From positions 1 to 64,000 of the forward strand of contig NZ_JAPDFT010000004.1 in the NCBI RefSeq assembly GCF_025949665.1: a stretch of DNA of 64,000 nucleotides, in the 5' to 3' direction. Positions 49,571-57,878 of this stretch are shown here, in pieces (within the stretch, counting starts at the first letter, position 1; each line of letters starts with the position of its first letter). The notes under the pieces were generated by a model. It did no database searches and was not told the DNA's origin. It saw only the letters and a program-made list of their open reading frames with translations. Origin of the DNA: Chryseobacterium viscerum (GTDB lineage Bacteria > Bacteroidota > Bacteroidia > Flavobacteriales > Weeksellaceae). The position numbers and the translations under genes were made by a program.

Positions 49571-51255
49571 TTCAGTTTCTTTAAAGTTTTCTTCAGGTAT
49601 TTTTCCACATTTTTTCTGTCCGGAACAGTCGTAATCTCTTTCGTCAAAGCTTTTTCAAATTCAGTTTTTGCCTTTGAATATTCTTTTTTGTTAAAATAAT
49701 ACTTTCCAGATTGATAATAGACCATCCAAAAATCCGGGTTCATAGATTGATAAGAAGGGATAACACCATCTGTCAACAGGGTATTTTTATCGTTAGCAGC
49801 CTCATTGATTTCTTTACCATACATTTTAGACAATTCATAGTTTTGGAATTCTTCAGAATCTGCGAAAGGATCACGTGGAATATTCAGATTTGATTTTGAA
49901 AAATTATCCGGCTGTAATCCTTTATCTGAAAAAATTTCGTTCAGGTCATAACAAACAAATTCTCCCAACTGATAAGGATTTGAAGAAACCCAGACCAGTT
50001 TTTTCTGAGGCGAAAATATGACCGCATGATGAGCCAGAAGCTGATTAAGCGCTTTTTCATTACCATAACCAATACTTTCATCTTTTAAGCCGGATCTGTT
50101 TCTTAAAATGGAAGCCATTTTTTTCGGGGTTATTTTCTTTTCTTCCTGCAAAAGCTCCTGAAGTTTTTCATAACGATATTCCGAATGGCTTTCTTCAATA
50201 TGTTTATGATTTCTTTTGTCGTCTTTATAAGCTTCAGACTGGAAATGATTGGTGCAAAGAACTCTGCTGGTATTCTTTACGCTGTACACTCCGAAATTTT
50301 TAGGTGAAACTTCGATGATTACGGCACTCTTATCTGCTGCACTTCCCACAAGGATGGATTCTGAAACGAAAACTTTTCTTTTTTTAGCAATAGCAATTGC
50401 TTCCTCAATATTTTTAGCATACTGCAGAATTTCTCTTGTAACAAGAGAAATAGGTGTTTTTGCTGTCAAAGGAATTTTTGATTTCCCGGCATTAATTGTC
50501 ACTGAGATTCCTTCTTTATTCATCCCGGAAACAACACCTATCATTCCCGGCCAGCTTACTGACATGTATGGAATTCCTTCTTCGGGCTGAACAAATTCTA
50601 CCAGTTTATTTTTTGCAAAGTCATCTCCTACATAAAAATCAAAATTTCTTCCGATCAACAAGTCTTCGTCTTCCGTATTTTCGTTCCATACAGCGAGTGA
50701 AGTACAGCCTACCATGGCCAGATCCTGCATGGCATGTCCGATATCGTGGGCTCCGTGCAGGTAAAGATTTCTTAAATATTTGGGAGCAATAAAATCATAC
50801 TGATCCGATGAATATTGTGACAAACCATATAATTCTGCCTGATAATCTTCTCTTACATTGAGATACATTTTTCTATTATACCATTTTAAAAAACCTCTTA
50901 GCAGCCTTTGTCGGAATTTTGAAGGCACAAATCCTTCCACTTTTGAAAAGAAAATGCTTTCCTGCTTCTGCATCAAACTTTGTGTCAATGCTCCGTTGTT
51001 ATATCCCAGCTGCAAAGGATTTCCTTTAATATAAAGTTCCCAGAGCTGCTGCTTATTTTTGGTAAGATAATTCTGATTGTAGCTGAAAGTGCTGTCATTA
51101 ATCTTGTTTACTTTTGGAACTTCCAGAGCATATTGTTTTACATTGGGAATGTGATGGATAGATTTTGATATTCCGCAGGAAATGAGGAAAAAACAAAAAG
51201 TAAGGTAAAGAAGAGTTCTTTTATAGGGTGAATAAATGGTTTTCGTTTTTTTCAC
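49567..51255 (-). CDS. C45-family autoproteolytic acyltransferase/hydrolase, lipoprotein with TPR tail
   Basis: The start codon is GTG (51255) because no ATG precedes the secretion signal. The 562-residue protein has an N-terminal lipoprotein signal with FLISC (Cys27) and an N-terminal-nucleophile domain of the C45 (acyl-CoA:6-aminopenicillanate acyltransferase) type. Cys184 in MVGCTSLAVW is the autoproteolytic nucleophile, followed by the NFDFYVGDDF and NKEGISVTINAG motifs. A TPR-like pair of helices closes the protein (about 510-545, YYQSGKYYFNKKEY). C45 acyltransferases form amide or ester bonds, so this is one candidate for making the flexirubin ester. Confidence 0.82.
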   Translation of the reverse strand: MKKTKTIYSPYKRTLLYLTFCFFLISCGISKSIHHIPNVKQYALEVPKVNKINDSTFSYNQNYLTKNKQQLWELYIKGNPLQLGYNNGALTQSLMQKQESIFFSKVEGFVPSKFRQRLLRGFLKWYNRKMYLNVREDYQAELYGLSQYSSDQYDFIAPKYLRNLYLHGAHDIGHAMQDLAMVGCTSLAVWNENTEDEDLLIGRNFDFYVGDDFAKNKLVEFVQPEEGIPYMSVSWPGMIGVVSGMNKEGISVTINAGKSKIPLTAKTPISLVTREILQYAKNIEEAIAIAKKRKVFVSESILVGSAADKSAVIIEVSPKNFGVYSVKNTSRVLCTNHFQSEAYKDDKRNHKHIEESHSEYRYEKLQELLQEEKKITPKKMASILRNRSGLKDESIGYGNEKALNQLLAHHAVIFSPQKKLVWVSSNPYQLGEFVCYDLNEIFSDKGLQPDNFSKSNLNIPRDPFADSEEFQNYELSKMYGKEINEAANDKNTLLTDGVIPSYQSMNPDFWMVYYQSGKYYFNKKEYSKAKTEFEKALTKEITTVPDRKNVEKYLKKTLKKLK

Positions 51256-51256
51256 T

Positions 51257-52783
51257 TTAGTTTTTATTAATCATTTGTCTCAACCGCGTGTCAATCGTTT
51301 TTTTTCCCAGAATTTCTGCACAGGTATTAAAAGCACCGATGGTCACTCCTAAAATCCCATGCATATTCACAGATTGCCCTGTCAAAAACAGATTGTCGAT
51401 TTTCGTGCGGGGAGAAACCATTGTTTTAAGAGGATTCTCAGAGCTTTTCATGTATCCATACATATTTCCTTCAAAATTCCCGATATAGTCCCGGTAAGAC
51501 AAGGGAGAAGAAGTATATATTGTTTTGATGGCACGCCTTAGATTGGGAATTTTCTTTTCCAGAGCGTCCAGCATTTTTTCTGTTTTTTCAAGCTTAAATA
51601 TTTCATAAGCAGTTCCTCTTTCATGCTCATCCGCTACAGTATTGAATGTATTTTCCCATTCTTTAACCTCATCAAAATCCATATAGGAAATTGCGGTAAG
51701 ACTTTCTGCAAATTCGGGATAATGCTTCGAAGGTGTGGAAGAAAGCATATAGGTTTCCGGCCATGATTCTTTTTGATAACGGAATGCGTTCCAGACTTGT
51801 TCTTCTGATGAATAGTGATACCTGTTGTAATTGAAATTCGGAAGACTTTGAGGTTTTAAAACCAGATAAATACTAAAACACGATGAAACCGGCTTCCAGC
51901 TTAAAACCCTGTTCAGAAAGGATTTTTTTAGTCTTTCTTCTCCTATCAGATTAATGGTGGAACGAATCTCTATATTTGAGATAAACTGTTTTGCAGAGTA
52001 TTCTTTTCCTTCTTTCGTTTTTACGGATGCTAATACATTATTTTCATTAAAAACAAATTCGGAAACTTCCGAATGCTTGTGAACTTCTGCTCCATATTCC
52101 CGAAGTTTTCTGATCAGAAGTTTAGAGATCTGGCTTCCTCCTTTTACACACTTGTAAGCGCTTTGGATATAGGAATTTACCGTTAAAGCATGTACGTAGA
52201 AAGGTACATTTTCAGAGTCTCCGGCATATAAAAAATTGGAGCCCAGTAAAACAGCCTGAAGTCTTTTGTTCTGGGTAACGGATTCAATAAATCGTTTGGT
52301 ATTAAGATGCAGAATTTCCTCGTTGTAATTATCTTTTCCTACCACATGATATCTTGGAAACTGGCTGCAGACATACTGAATCTCTTCGCAGTAGTTTTCA
52401 AGGTTTCCTCTTTCTTCAGGAAAATACTTGGAAAGCTGCTCAACGAAATTCTGATAGCCCTGTGCATGTGGATATTCTATTTCATCATCCCCAAAACTGA
52501 TCCTGTCATATCCGTCCTCATCCATCAGGTGAAGTTCTAGATCATCCAGAATTTCCAGATAGGAAAAGAATTGATGCAGGTTTTGCCCTTTGGATAAACC
52601 TCCAAGATAATGAACTCCCGTGTCAAAAATCAGTTTGTCCCTTGAAAAAGTCTGCAGATTTCCCCCGTATTGGTTATTTTTCTCAAGCACACACACTTTC
52701 AGACCTTCTTTCGCCAAAATAAGAGCTGAAACAAGACCTCCCAATCCGCTGCCGATTACAAGTATGTCGTATGCTTTCTTCAA
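51257..52783 (-). CDS. CrtI-like FAD-dependent oxidoreductase
   Basis: A 508-residue flavoprotein of the phytoene desaturase / retinol saturase type. The FAD-binding loop GSGLGGLVSA (11-20) and the GGNLQTFSRDKLIFDTGVHYLGG region (split, about 43-64) are conserved, and the C-terminal FLTGQSVNMHGILGVTIGAF stretch (about 463-482) is the family end. The start codon is TTG (52783): no ATG occurs between it and an upstream stop. In flexirubin clusters, it may reduce or desaturate the polyene or the resorcinol chain. It precedes the C45 gene by 1 base. Confidence 0.86.
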   Translation of the reverse strand: MKKAYDILVIGSGLGGLVSALILAKEGLKVCVLEKNNQYGGNLQTFSRDKLIFDTGVHYLGGLSKGQNLHQFFSYLEILDDLELHLMDEDGYDRISFGDDEIEYPHAQGYQNFVEQLSKYFPEERGNLENYCEEIQYVCSQFPRYHVVGKDNYNEEILHLNTKRFIESVTQNKRLQAVLLGSNFLYAGDSENVPFYVHALTVNSYIQSAYKCVKGGSQISKLLIRKLREYGAEVHKHSEVSEFVFNENNVLASVKTKEGKEYSAKQFISNIEIRSTINLIGEERLKKSFLNRVLSWKPVSSCFSIYLVLKPQSLPNFNYNRYHYSSEEQVWNAFRYQKESWPETYMLSSTPSKHYPEFAESLTAISYMDFDEVKEWENTFNTVADEHERGTAYEIFKLEKTEKMLDALEKKIPNLRRAIKTIYTSSPLSYRDYIGNFEGNMYGYMKSSENPLKTMVSPRTKIDNLFLTGQSVNMHGILGVTIGAFNTCAEILGKKTIDTRLRQMINKN

Positions 52784-52957
52784 AAGAGAATGTGCTTTTA
52801 ATAATTAAGAAACAGGGAATTTAAGATATTTAAAGTTTACTTTGGTACAGTAAGCAAAGAAATTCTATTTGGAAATACTATTTAATGATCTTAATTCTTA
52901 GTAAATCTTAATGGTTGTTAGTTTTTCGTTAGTTTTTACGGGATAAAAATAGAAAAA

Positions 52958-53842
52958 TTAATCTATATCGTCCCAAAAATCAAAATAATTAAACCATTGA
53001 AGCGGATATTTTTTCACCATGGTTTCAAGATTATCAACATAAGACTGTAAAAGTCCTTGTGAATCACGATTTTTGATATTCTGGGCCACTCTTGCATACA
53101 GGTGGTAATGAAGATTGTTCTCTTTCATCACATAGACGTATACTACGGGAACGCCCAATCTTGAGGCAATCAAAAACGGACCAGCCGGAAATTTTGCGCT
53201 TTTCCCAAGCAGTTCTGCTTCCAGATATTTAGATCCTTCAAAATAACGGTCTCCTGTAAAGCAGATCAGTTCATTATTAGACAAAGCCTGATTGATCTCA
53301 AAGATATGAGACATATCTTCTTTTACATAGATGAACTTGATATTACTTTCTTTTACGGCAACGCTCTCCAGATATTCTTTAATCACGGTAACTTCCTGAT
53401 CTGTAGTCACCAGATTGATCTGGCAATCAAAGTCGATATCTGCAAAAAAATGTTCAGCAATTTCAAAATTACCGATATGAGCACTGATGAGAACGCCTCC
53501 TTTTTTAGCGGCTAAAAGATTTCTAAGATTTTCAATGCCGTCAAACTCATAAGTATATTTTTCTCTGAGCCCGGCAGAAATAGCAGTTTTATCAATCAGA
53601 ACTTTTCCGAAGGTAAAATAGCTTTTAAAGATAGAGGCTTTGGATTTCCAGTATCCGTAATTCAGTCTTTTTTGAAAATAATAAAGAATATACTGGTTAC
53701 TTTTCTTCTGAAACAGTGAGTAATAAGCTGCTACAAAATACAGCACACCATATGAACTTCTGATCCCGATATTTCTAATACACCAGACGAATATTCTGTA
53801 TCCGAGTACTGTTCCTTTAGATTTACCTTTCCACTTGTTCAT
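52958..53842 (-). CDS. LpxL/HtrB-like acyltransferase
   Basis: A 294-residue membrane-bound acyltransferase of the lipid A late-acylation family. It has an N-terminal hydrophobic segment (about 26-43) and the HX4E catalytic motif: His122 and Glu127 in SAHIGNFE. The family transfers acyl chains from ACP to hydroxyl groups, which makes it a direct candidate for joining the polyene acyl chain (on ACP) to the resorcinol hydroxyl. Alternatively it may acylate a lipid anchor. It lies 121 bases after the second ACP gene; that gap carries an inverted-repeat element. The next gene is 174 bases downstream. Confidence 0.85.
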   Translation of the reverse strand: MNKWKGKSKGTVLGYRIFVWCIRNIGIRSSYGVLYFVAAYYSLFQKKSNQYILYYFQKRLNYGYWKSKASIFKSYFTFGKVLIDKTAISAGLREKYTYEFDGIENLRNLLAAKKGGVLISAHIGNFEIAEHFFADIDFDCQINLVTTDQEVTVIKEYLESVAVKESNIKFIYVKEDMSHIFEINQALSNNELICFTGDRYFEGSKYLEAELLGKSAKFPAGPFLIASRLGVPVVYVYVMKENNLHYHLYARVAQNIKNRDSQGLLQSYVDNLETMVKKYPLQWFNYFDFWDDID

Positions 53843-53853
53843 ATATAGAATTT

Positions 53854-53931
53854 AATATAACAGAGAACCAATGTAATAATACCCTTTTTAAAAGTAACCG
53901 TTACCGGATCACCCTGATATTATTACATTGG
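53854..53931. repeat. Octamer repeat and 13-base inverted repeat between ACP and LpxL genes
   Basis: AATATAAC, AGAGAACC and AATGTAAT (53854-53877) belong to the octamer family found around the other ACP gene. CCAATGTAATAAT (53868-53880) and ATTATTACATTGG (53919-53931) are perfect inverted copies 38 bases apart, with an inner palindrome GTAAC-C-GTTAC. Confidence 0.75.
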
Positions 53932-53963
53932 CACATTTTATAGAATAAAGATTTACTCAATAA

Positions 53964-54218
53964 CTACGCGTTTTTTTCAGCAATCTTATTTTCAATCGTT
54001 GTATAGAAATCATCAAATGTTACCATTTTTTTGAAATCTGCTTCTCCTAATTTCACCCCGAAATTGGATTCGATCACGACTACCATGTCGATATAGTCCA
54101 GGCTGTCTAAGCCTAGTGTATTTTTAAGGTTGGCATCATTACTGATTTCGTCTCCGTCTACCTCGAATTCGTTTACCAGAAAATCATTAACGATAGCAAC
54201 AATTTTTTCCCTTTCCAT
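53964..54218 (-). CDS. Acyl carrier protein (flexirubin cluster, copy 2)
   Basis: I start at the ATG at 54218 (MEREKIVAIV); an in-frame TTG at 54230 would overlap the ketosynthase stop. The 84-residue ACP has the attachment Ser39 in LGLDSLDYIDM, a standard AcpP-type site. Its gene begins 4 bases after the ketosynthase gene, so they form a tight pair. The two ACPs in the cluster have different sites (DSID and DSLD), suggesting one for the polyene and one for the resorcinol pathway, an inference. Confidence 0.92.
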   Translation of the reverse strand: MEREKIVAIVNDFLVNEFEVDGDEISNDANLKNTLGLDSLDYIDMVVVIESNFGVKLGEADFKKMVTFDDFYTTIENKIAEKNA

Positions 54219-54222
54219 GTTT

Positions 54223-55443
54223 TTAATCAAATTTTTTAACTATTAATGCAGAATTGGTTCCCCCAAACCCAAAAGAATTCGACAAAAATACATCAATTTT
54301 TTGATTTTTTGTTTTTGCGACTAAATTTATCTTTTGTGCTTCATTATCAGGGTTTTCCAGATTAATATTCGGGGCTACAAAATCGTTCTGCATCATCAGA
54401 ATAGAGTAGATCACTTCACTTGCACCTGCCATCCAGCACTCATGCCCGGTCATAGATTTGGTAGAACTTACCGGAACTTCACTTCCGAAAATTTCATAGA
54501 TTGCTTTGGCCTCATTGGCATCACCAATTGGGGTAGAAGTTGCGTGAGCATTGATATAATCGATGTCTGAAGCTTTTAACCCTGATTGTTTTAATGCTCT
54601 GTCCATTGCCAAAGCTGGCCCATCCACATTGGGTGTTGAAATATGACCTCCGTTTGAAGAGAAACCATATCCGATAATTTCTGCAATGATAGGAGCACCT
54701 CTTCTTTGAGCAGATTCTAAGCTTTCAACAATCAGACTGGCTGCACCACCACTCGGAATCAATCCGTCTCTTTCTGCATCGAAAGGTCTTGATGCCTTCG
54801 TAGGCTCATCTTCTCTGGCTGAGAACACTCCCAGCCCATCAAAGCTCGCCATGGAATATTTGTTGGTTTCCTGAGCTCCGCCACAGATGATCATATCCTG
54901 AAAACCATTCTTGATCATCATATAAGCCAGTCCCAATGAGTGTGAACCGCTTGCACATGCCGCGCTTATGGTAAGATTGATTCCTTTCAGTTTAAAAATA
55001 GTTGAAAGGTTCATTGTCACTGTTGAGTTCATTGATTTGAAAATCGCTCCCGACCCCATCAATGTTGTATCTTTCTTTTCCCTTGCAATATCAATAGATT
55101 CTACGACTGCCTGGGAAACACTGTCATTTCCATATAAAATTCCCACTTCATGAGAATCTAAGAATTCTTCATCCAGATTTGCCTGTTTTAAAGCATCAAT
55201 GGTAGCCAGATAAGCATATTCGCTTTCTTCTCCCATACTGATACGCTGGCGTCTGTTTAAGAGATTTTTCAGATCGGGTTTCGGAACAACTCCTGTAAGG
55301 CCAGACCTGAAACCAAATTCTTTTCTGTCCTGATCTAAAACAATACCGGATTTTCCTTGATATAGGGATTCCCTGACCTCTTCTAAAGACGTCCCGATGC
55401 AGGAATAAATTCCCATTCCGGTAATTACAACCCTATTTTCCAT
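54223..55443 (-). CDS. Beta-ketoacyl-ACP synthase (FabF-like)
   Basis: A 406-residue condensing enzyme with full active site Cys163 (SAACASGS), His300 (NAHATST) and His334 (MTGHECW). It is preceded by FabG (1-base gap) and followed by ACP, giving a compact KS-KR-ACP set, the core of a type II synthase. Together with the TAL upstream it suggests that this KS starts or extends the aryl polyene. The sequence is closer to FabF of aryl polyene clusters than the KS at 38723 by its length and TSTPIGD motif. Confidence 0.92.
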   Translation of the reverse strand: MENRVVITGMGIYSCIGTSLEEVRESLYQGKSGIVLDQDRKEFGFRSGLTGVVPKPDLKNLLNRRQRISMGEESEYAYLATIDALKQANLDEEFLDSHEVGILYGNDSVSQAVVESIDIAREKKDTTLMGSGAIFKSMNSTVTMNLSTIFKLKGINLTISAACASGSHSLGLAYMMIKNGFQDMIICGGAQETNKYSMASFDGLGVFSAREDEPTKASRPFDAERDGLIPSGGAASLIVESLESAQRRGAPIIAEIIGYGFSSNGGHISTPNVDGPALAMDRALKQSGLKASDIDYINAHATSTPIGDANEAKAIYEIFGSEVPVSSTKSMTGHECWMAGASEVIYSILMMQNDFVAPNINLENPDNEAQKINLVAKTKNQKIDVFLSNSFGFGGTNSALIVKKFD

Positions 55444-55444
55444 G

Positions 55445-56176
55445 TTATGAATAAATTCCTCCGTTAATATTAATCACTTCTCCTGTAATGTAAGAAGATT
55501 TTTTAGATGCTAAAAATGCTACCAGATCCGCCACTTCTTCTGCTTCTCCGAATCTGTTGGCAGGAATCATCGCTTTCAGTTCTTCTTCATTAAAATCCTG
55601 AGTCATATCTGTTTTGATGAAACCAGGAGCTACAGCATTTACGGTAACGTTTCTTTTGGCAACTTCCTGAGCCAGAGCTTTTGTAGCACCTACTACAGCG
55701 CCTTTTGCAGCAGAGTAATTTGTCTGGCCGGCTGTTCCTTTTACTCCGGATACCGAAACCATATTGATGATTCTTCCGTATTTGTTACGAAGCAGCTTTT
55801 GGATAAAGAAATTGGTTACATTGAAAAACCCGTCAAGACTTGTATTGATCACACTGTTCCAGTCTTCTTTCTGCATCCACATAAAAAGACCGTCTCTTGT
55901 GATTCCGGCATTATTGACGATAACTTCTACCACCGCGTCAGGATTTCTCTCCTGCCATTCTGTCAAAACAGTCTTTGTCTCTTCGGTGTTTCCTACATCA
56001 AATTTAAGGATTTCTCCGGTAGCACCTAATTCTTCCACTTTAGCCAACGTTTCGTTTGCTGCGGTTTCGTTTGAAGCGTAGTTGATCAGAATGTGATAGT
56101 TTTTTTCTTCAGCCAGTTTTATACAGATTGCTCTCCCGATGCCTCTGGAGCCTCCTGTTACAATTGCACATTTCAT
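55445..56176 (-). CDS. 3-ketoacyl-ACP reductase FabG-like
   Basis: A 243-residue short-chain dehydrogenase. It shows the NADPH loop TGGSRGIG (7-14), NNAG (about 88-91), the catalytic Ser in MVSVSG and Tyr-xxx-Lys in TNYSAAKGA (about 152-160). It reduces 3-ketoacyl-ACP in the polyene cycle. The gene lies 83 bases downstream of the TAL gene and 1 base ahead of the ketosynthase gene. A housekeeping FabG should exist elsewhere in the genome, so this one is dedicated to the pigment. Confidence 0.93.
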   Translation of the reverse strand: MKCAIVTGGSRGIGRAICIKLAEEKNYHILINYASNETAANETLAKVEELGATGEILKFDVGNTEETKTVLTEWQERNPDAVVEVIVNNAGITRDGLFMWMQKEDWNSVINTSLDGFFNVTNFFIQKLLRNKYGRIINMVSVSGVKGTAGQTNYSAAKGAVVGATKALAQEVAKRNVTVNAVAPGFIKTDMTQDFNEEELKAMIPANRFGEAEEVADLVAFLASKKSSYITGEVININGGIYS

Positions 56177-56259
56177 GCGTTAGTGTTTATATCGTTTTTA
56201 GTTTTTTTAAGTTGATGCAGGATGCCTTTATTGAATGGACAATACATGACAGCTAATAG

Positions 56260-57780
56260 TTACATTCCTTTCAGATATTTCTTCACTTCTTCCAGATACG
56301 GATACATGACCATATCGTCCGAAAAAGCAGGAATAATTTTTCTGATTTCGTCATACAGTTCTTTTGTAGACGATGAAACTTTATCCTGGAATCCAAGATA
56401 TTCAACAGCCTGGATGATCGTAATAGCTTCGATCGCTAATACTTCAAAAGCATTTTCAATCACTTTTCTGCAGATTACCGCAGCATTGGTACCCATGCTA
56501 ACGATGTCCTGATTATCATTATTGTTTGGAATACTGTGAACATACATAGAATTTGACAACATCTGACTTTCTGCCGTGGTAGAAGTTGCCGTAAACTGTA
56601 CTCCCTGCATCCCAAAATTGAAACCTAATTTACCTAAATTTACAAAAGGAGGCAAAATTTCATTGATTTTAGCATTCAGAAGATAGTTTAATTGTCTTTC
56701 CGCAAGCATTGTTAGTTTGGTTACCACAATCTTAAGTTTGTCCATTTCCAGAGAAATGTAATCTCCATGGAAGTTTCCTCCGTGATAAACATGTTGGTCC
56801 TCAACGTTGATAATCGGGTTATCATTGGCTGAGTTGATCTCATTTTCAAGTACTTTCTCTGTATATCCCAACGTATCCAATACCGGACCTAAAATCTGAG
56901 GAACACATCGTAAAGAATAATATTCCTGAACTTTTTCCTTGAATACTTTTTCCTGTTCTTCAAAGTGGGTATAAAGGTGTTCTTCTCTTTTTCTGATCAG
57001 TTTACTGTCTGCCAGATGAGCACGCATTCTTTCTGCCACTTTCTGCTGACCGTAATGTTTTTTCGTTCCGTTCAGTGCTTCTGATAAGTGATCATCATAA
57101 GCCTGTACAATCTCATTGATCGCACAAGAAAGTCTAAGAGAAATATCTGTAAGCTGATTCGCTTTATAAGCATTCACAATACCTATTCCTGACATTACGG
57201 AAGTTCCGTTCATCAAAGCAAGACCTTCACGGATCTCTACTTTTATCGGTTCCAGTCCTTCTTTTTCAAAAACCTGTTTTGTAGATTTTCTTTCCCCTTT
57301 ATAAAAGACTTCTCCTTCTCCTATCAATACCAAAGCCAGGTGAGCCAGCTGAACAAGATCACCGCTTGCTCCTACTCCTCCATGTTCAAATATCAATGGG
57401 GTAATATCTCTGTTAATAAGCTCCTGAAGAAGATGAATAACAGACTGATGTACTCCTGAATTCCCTAATGACAAAGTATTCAGTCTTGCCAGCATACATG
57501 CTTTCACCTCATCTGCAGGTAAAGGATTTCCGATTCCTGAAGAGTGACTTCTGATCAGGTTATACTGAAGCTGGTGTGTATCTTCATCACTGATTTTAAA
57601 CTGAGCCATCGGCCCAAAACCGGTGTTTACGCCATATATTACTTTATTTTTTGAAAACTCCTTTAAAAACTGAAAACTCTTATCCACTCTTGATAAAAGT
57701 GATTCATCCAGTTCTATTTTTTCATTCTCAATGATAATTTTTTGAAAGTCTTTCAGTTCTAAAAAGTTATTTATTTTCAT
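56260..57780 (-). CDS. Tyrosine ammonia-lyase (HAL/PAL/TAL family)
   Basis: The enzyme removes ammonia from tyrosine to give 4-coumarate, the aryl starter of the flexirubin polyene. I choose the ATG at 57780; a TTG at 57783 is also in frame. The 506-residue protein contains the ASG triad that forms the MIO cofactor (Ala138-Ser139-Gly140 in GVGASGD) and the substrate-specificity segment NLIRSHSSGIG (about 77-87). From memory, both agree closely with the characterised Flavobacterium johnsoniae TAL, including NTGFGPMAQ and HGGNFHGDYISLEMDK. Tyrosine specificity is therefore likely, but only an assay could exclude histidine. Confidence 0.92.
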   Translation of the reverse strand: MKINNFLELKDFQKIIIENEKIELDESLLSRVDKSFQFLKEFSKNKVIYGVNTGFGPMAQFKISDEDTHQLQYNLIRSHSSGIGNPLPADEVKACMLARLNTLSLGNSGVHQSVIHLLQELINRDITPLIFEHGGVGASGDLVQLAHLALVLIGEGEVFYKGERKSTKQVFEKEGLEPIKVEIREGLALMNGTSVMSGIGIVNAYKANQLTDISLRLSCAINEIVQAYDDHLSEALNGTKKHYGQQKVAERMRAHLADSKLIRKREEHLYTHFEEQEKVFKEKVQEYYSLRCVPQILGPVLDTLGYTEKVLENEINSANDNPIINVEDQHVYHGGNFHGDYISLEMDKLKIVVTKLTMLAERQLNYLLNAKINEILPPFVNLGKLGFNFGMQGVQFTATSTTAESQMLSNSMYVHSIPNNNDNQDIVSMGTNAAVICRKVIENAFEVLAIEAITIIQAVEYLGFQDKVSSSTKELYDEIRKIIPAFSDDMVMYPYLEEVKKYLKGM

Positions 57781-57830
57781 CAATTAAAAGTAATAGTTGA
57801 TAATTTTGTAAAATATTAATTATTTGTCAC

Positions 57831-57849
57831 TAATTTTGCGGCAAAGATA
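57831..57849. promoter_or_regulatory. Overlapping divergent promoter of TAL and halogenase-like genes
   Basis: TAATTTTG (57831-57838, plus strand) and TATCTTTG (57849-57842, minus strand) face each other with 3 bases between. Each fits the TAnnTTTG -7 box for one of the two divergent genes. One polymerase bound here would block the other. Confidence 0.6.
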
Positions 57850-57878
57850 AAAGTTATTATTAAAATAAAAAATCAAAG

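Noticed and set aside
49868..49882. Second CACGTG motif, inside the C45 gene, as another parS site
   Set aside because: Only the central six bases match (GATCACGTGGAA); the flanking TTT/AAA bases of parS are missing.
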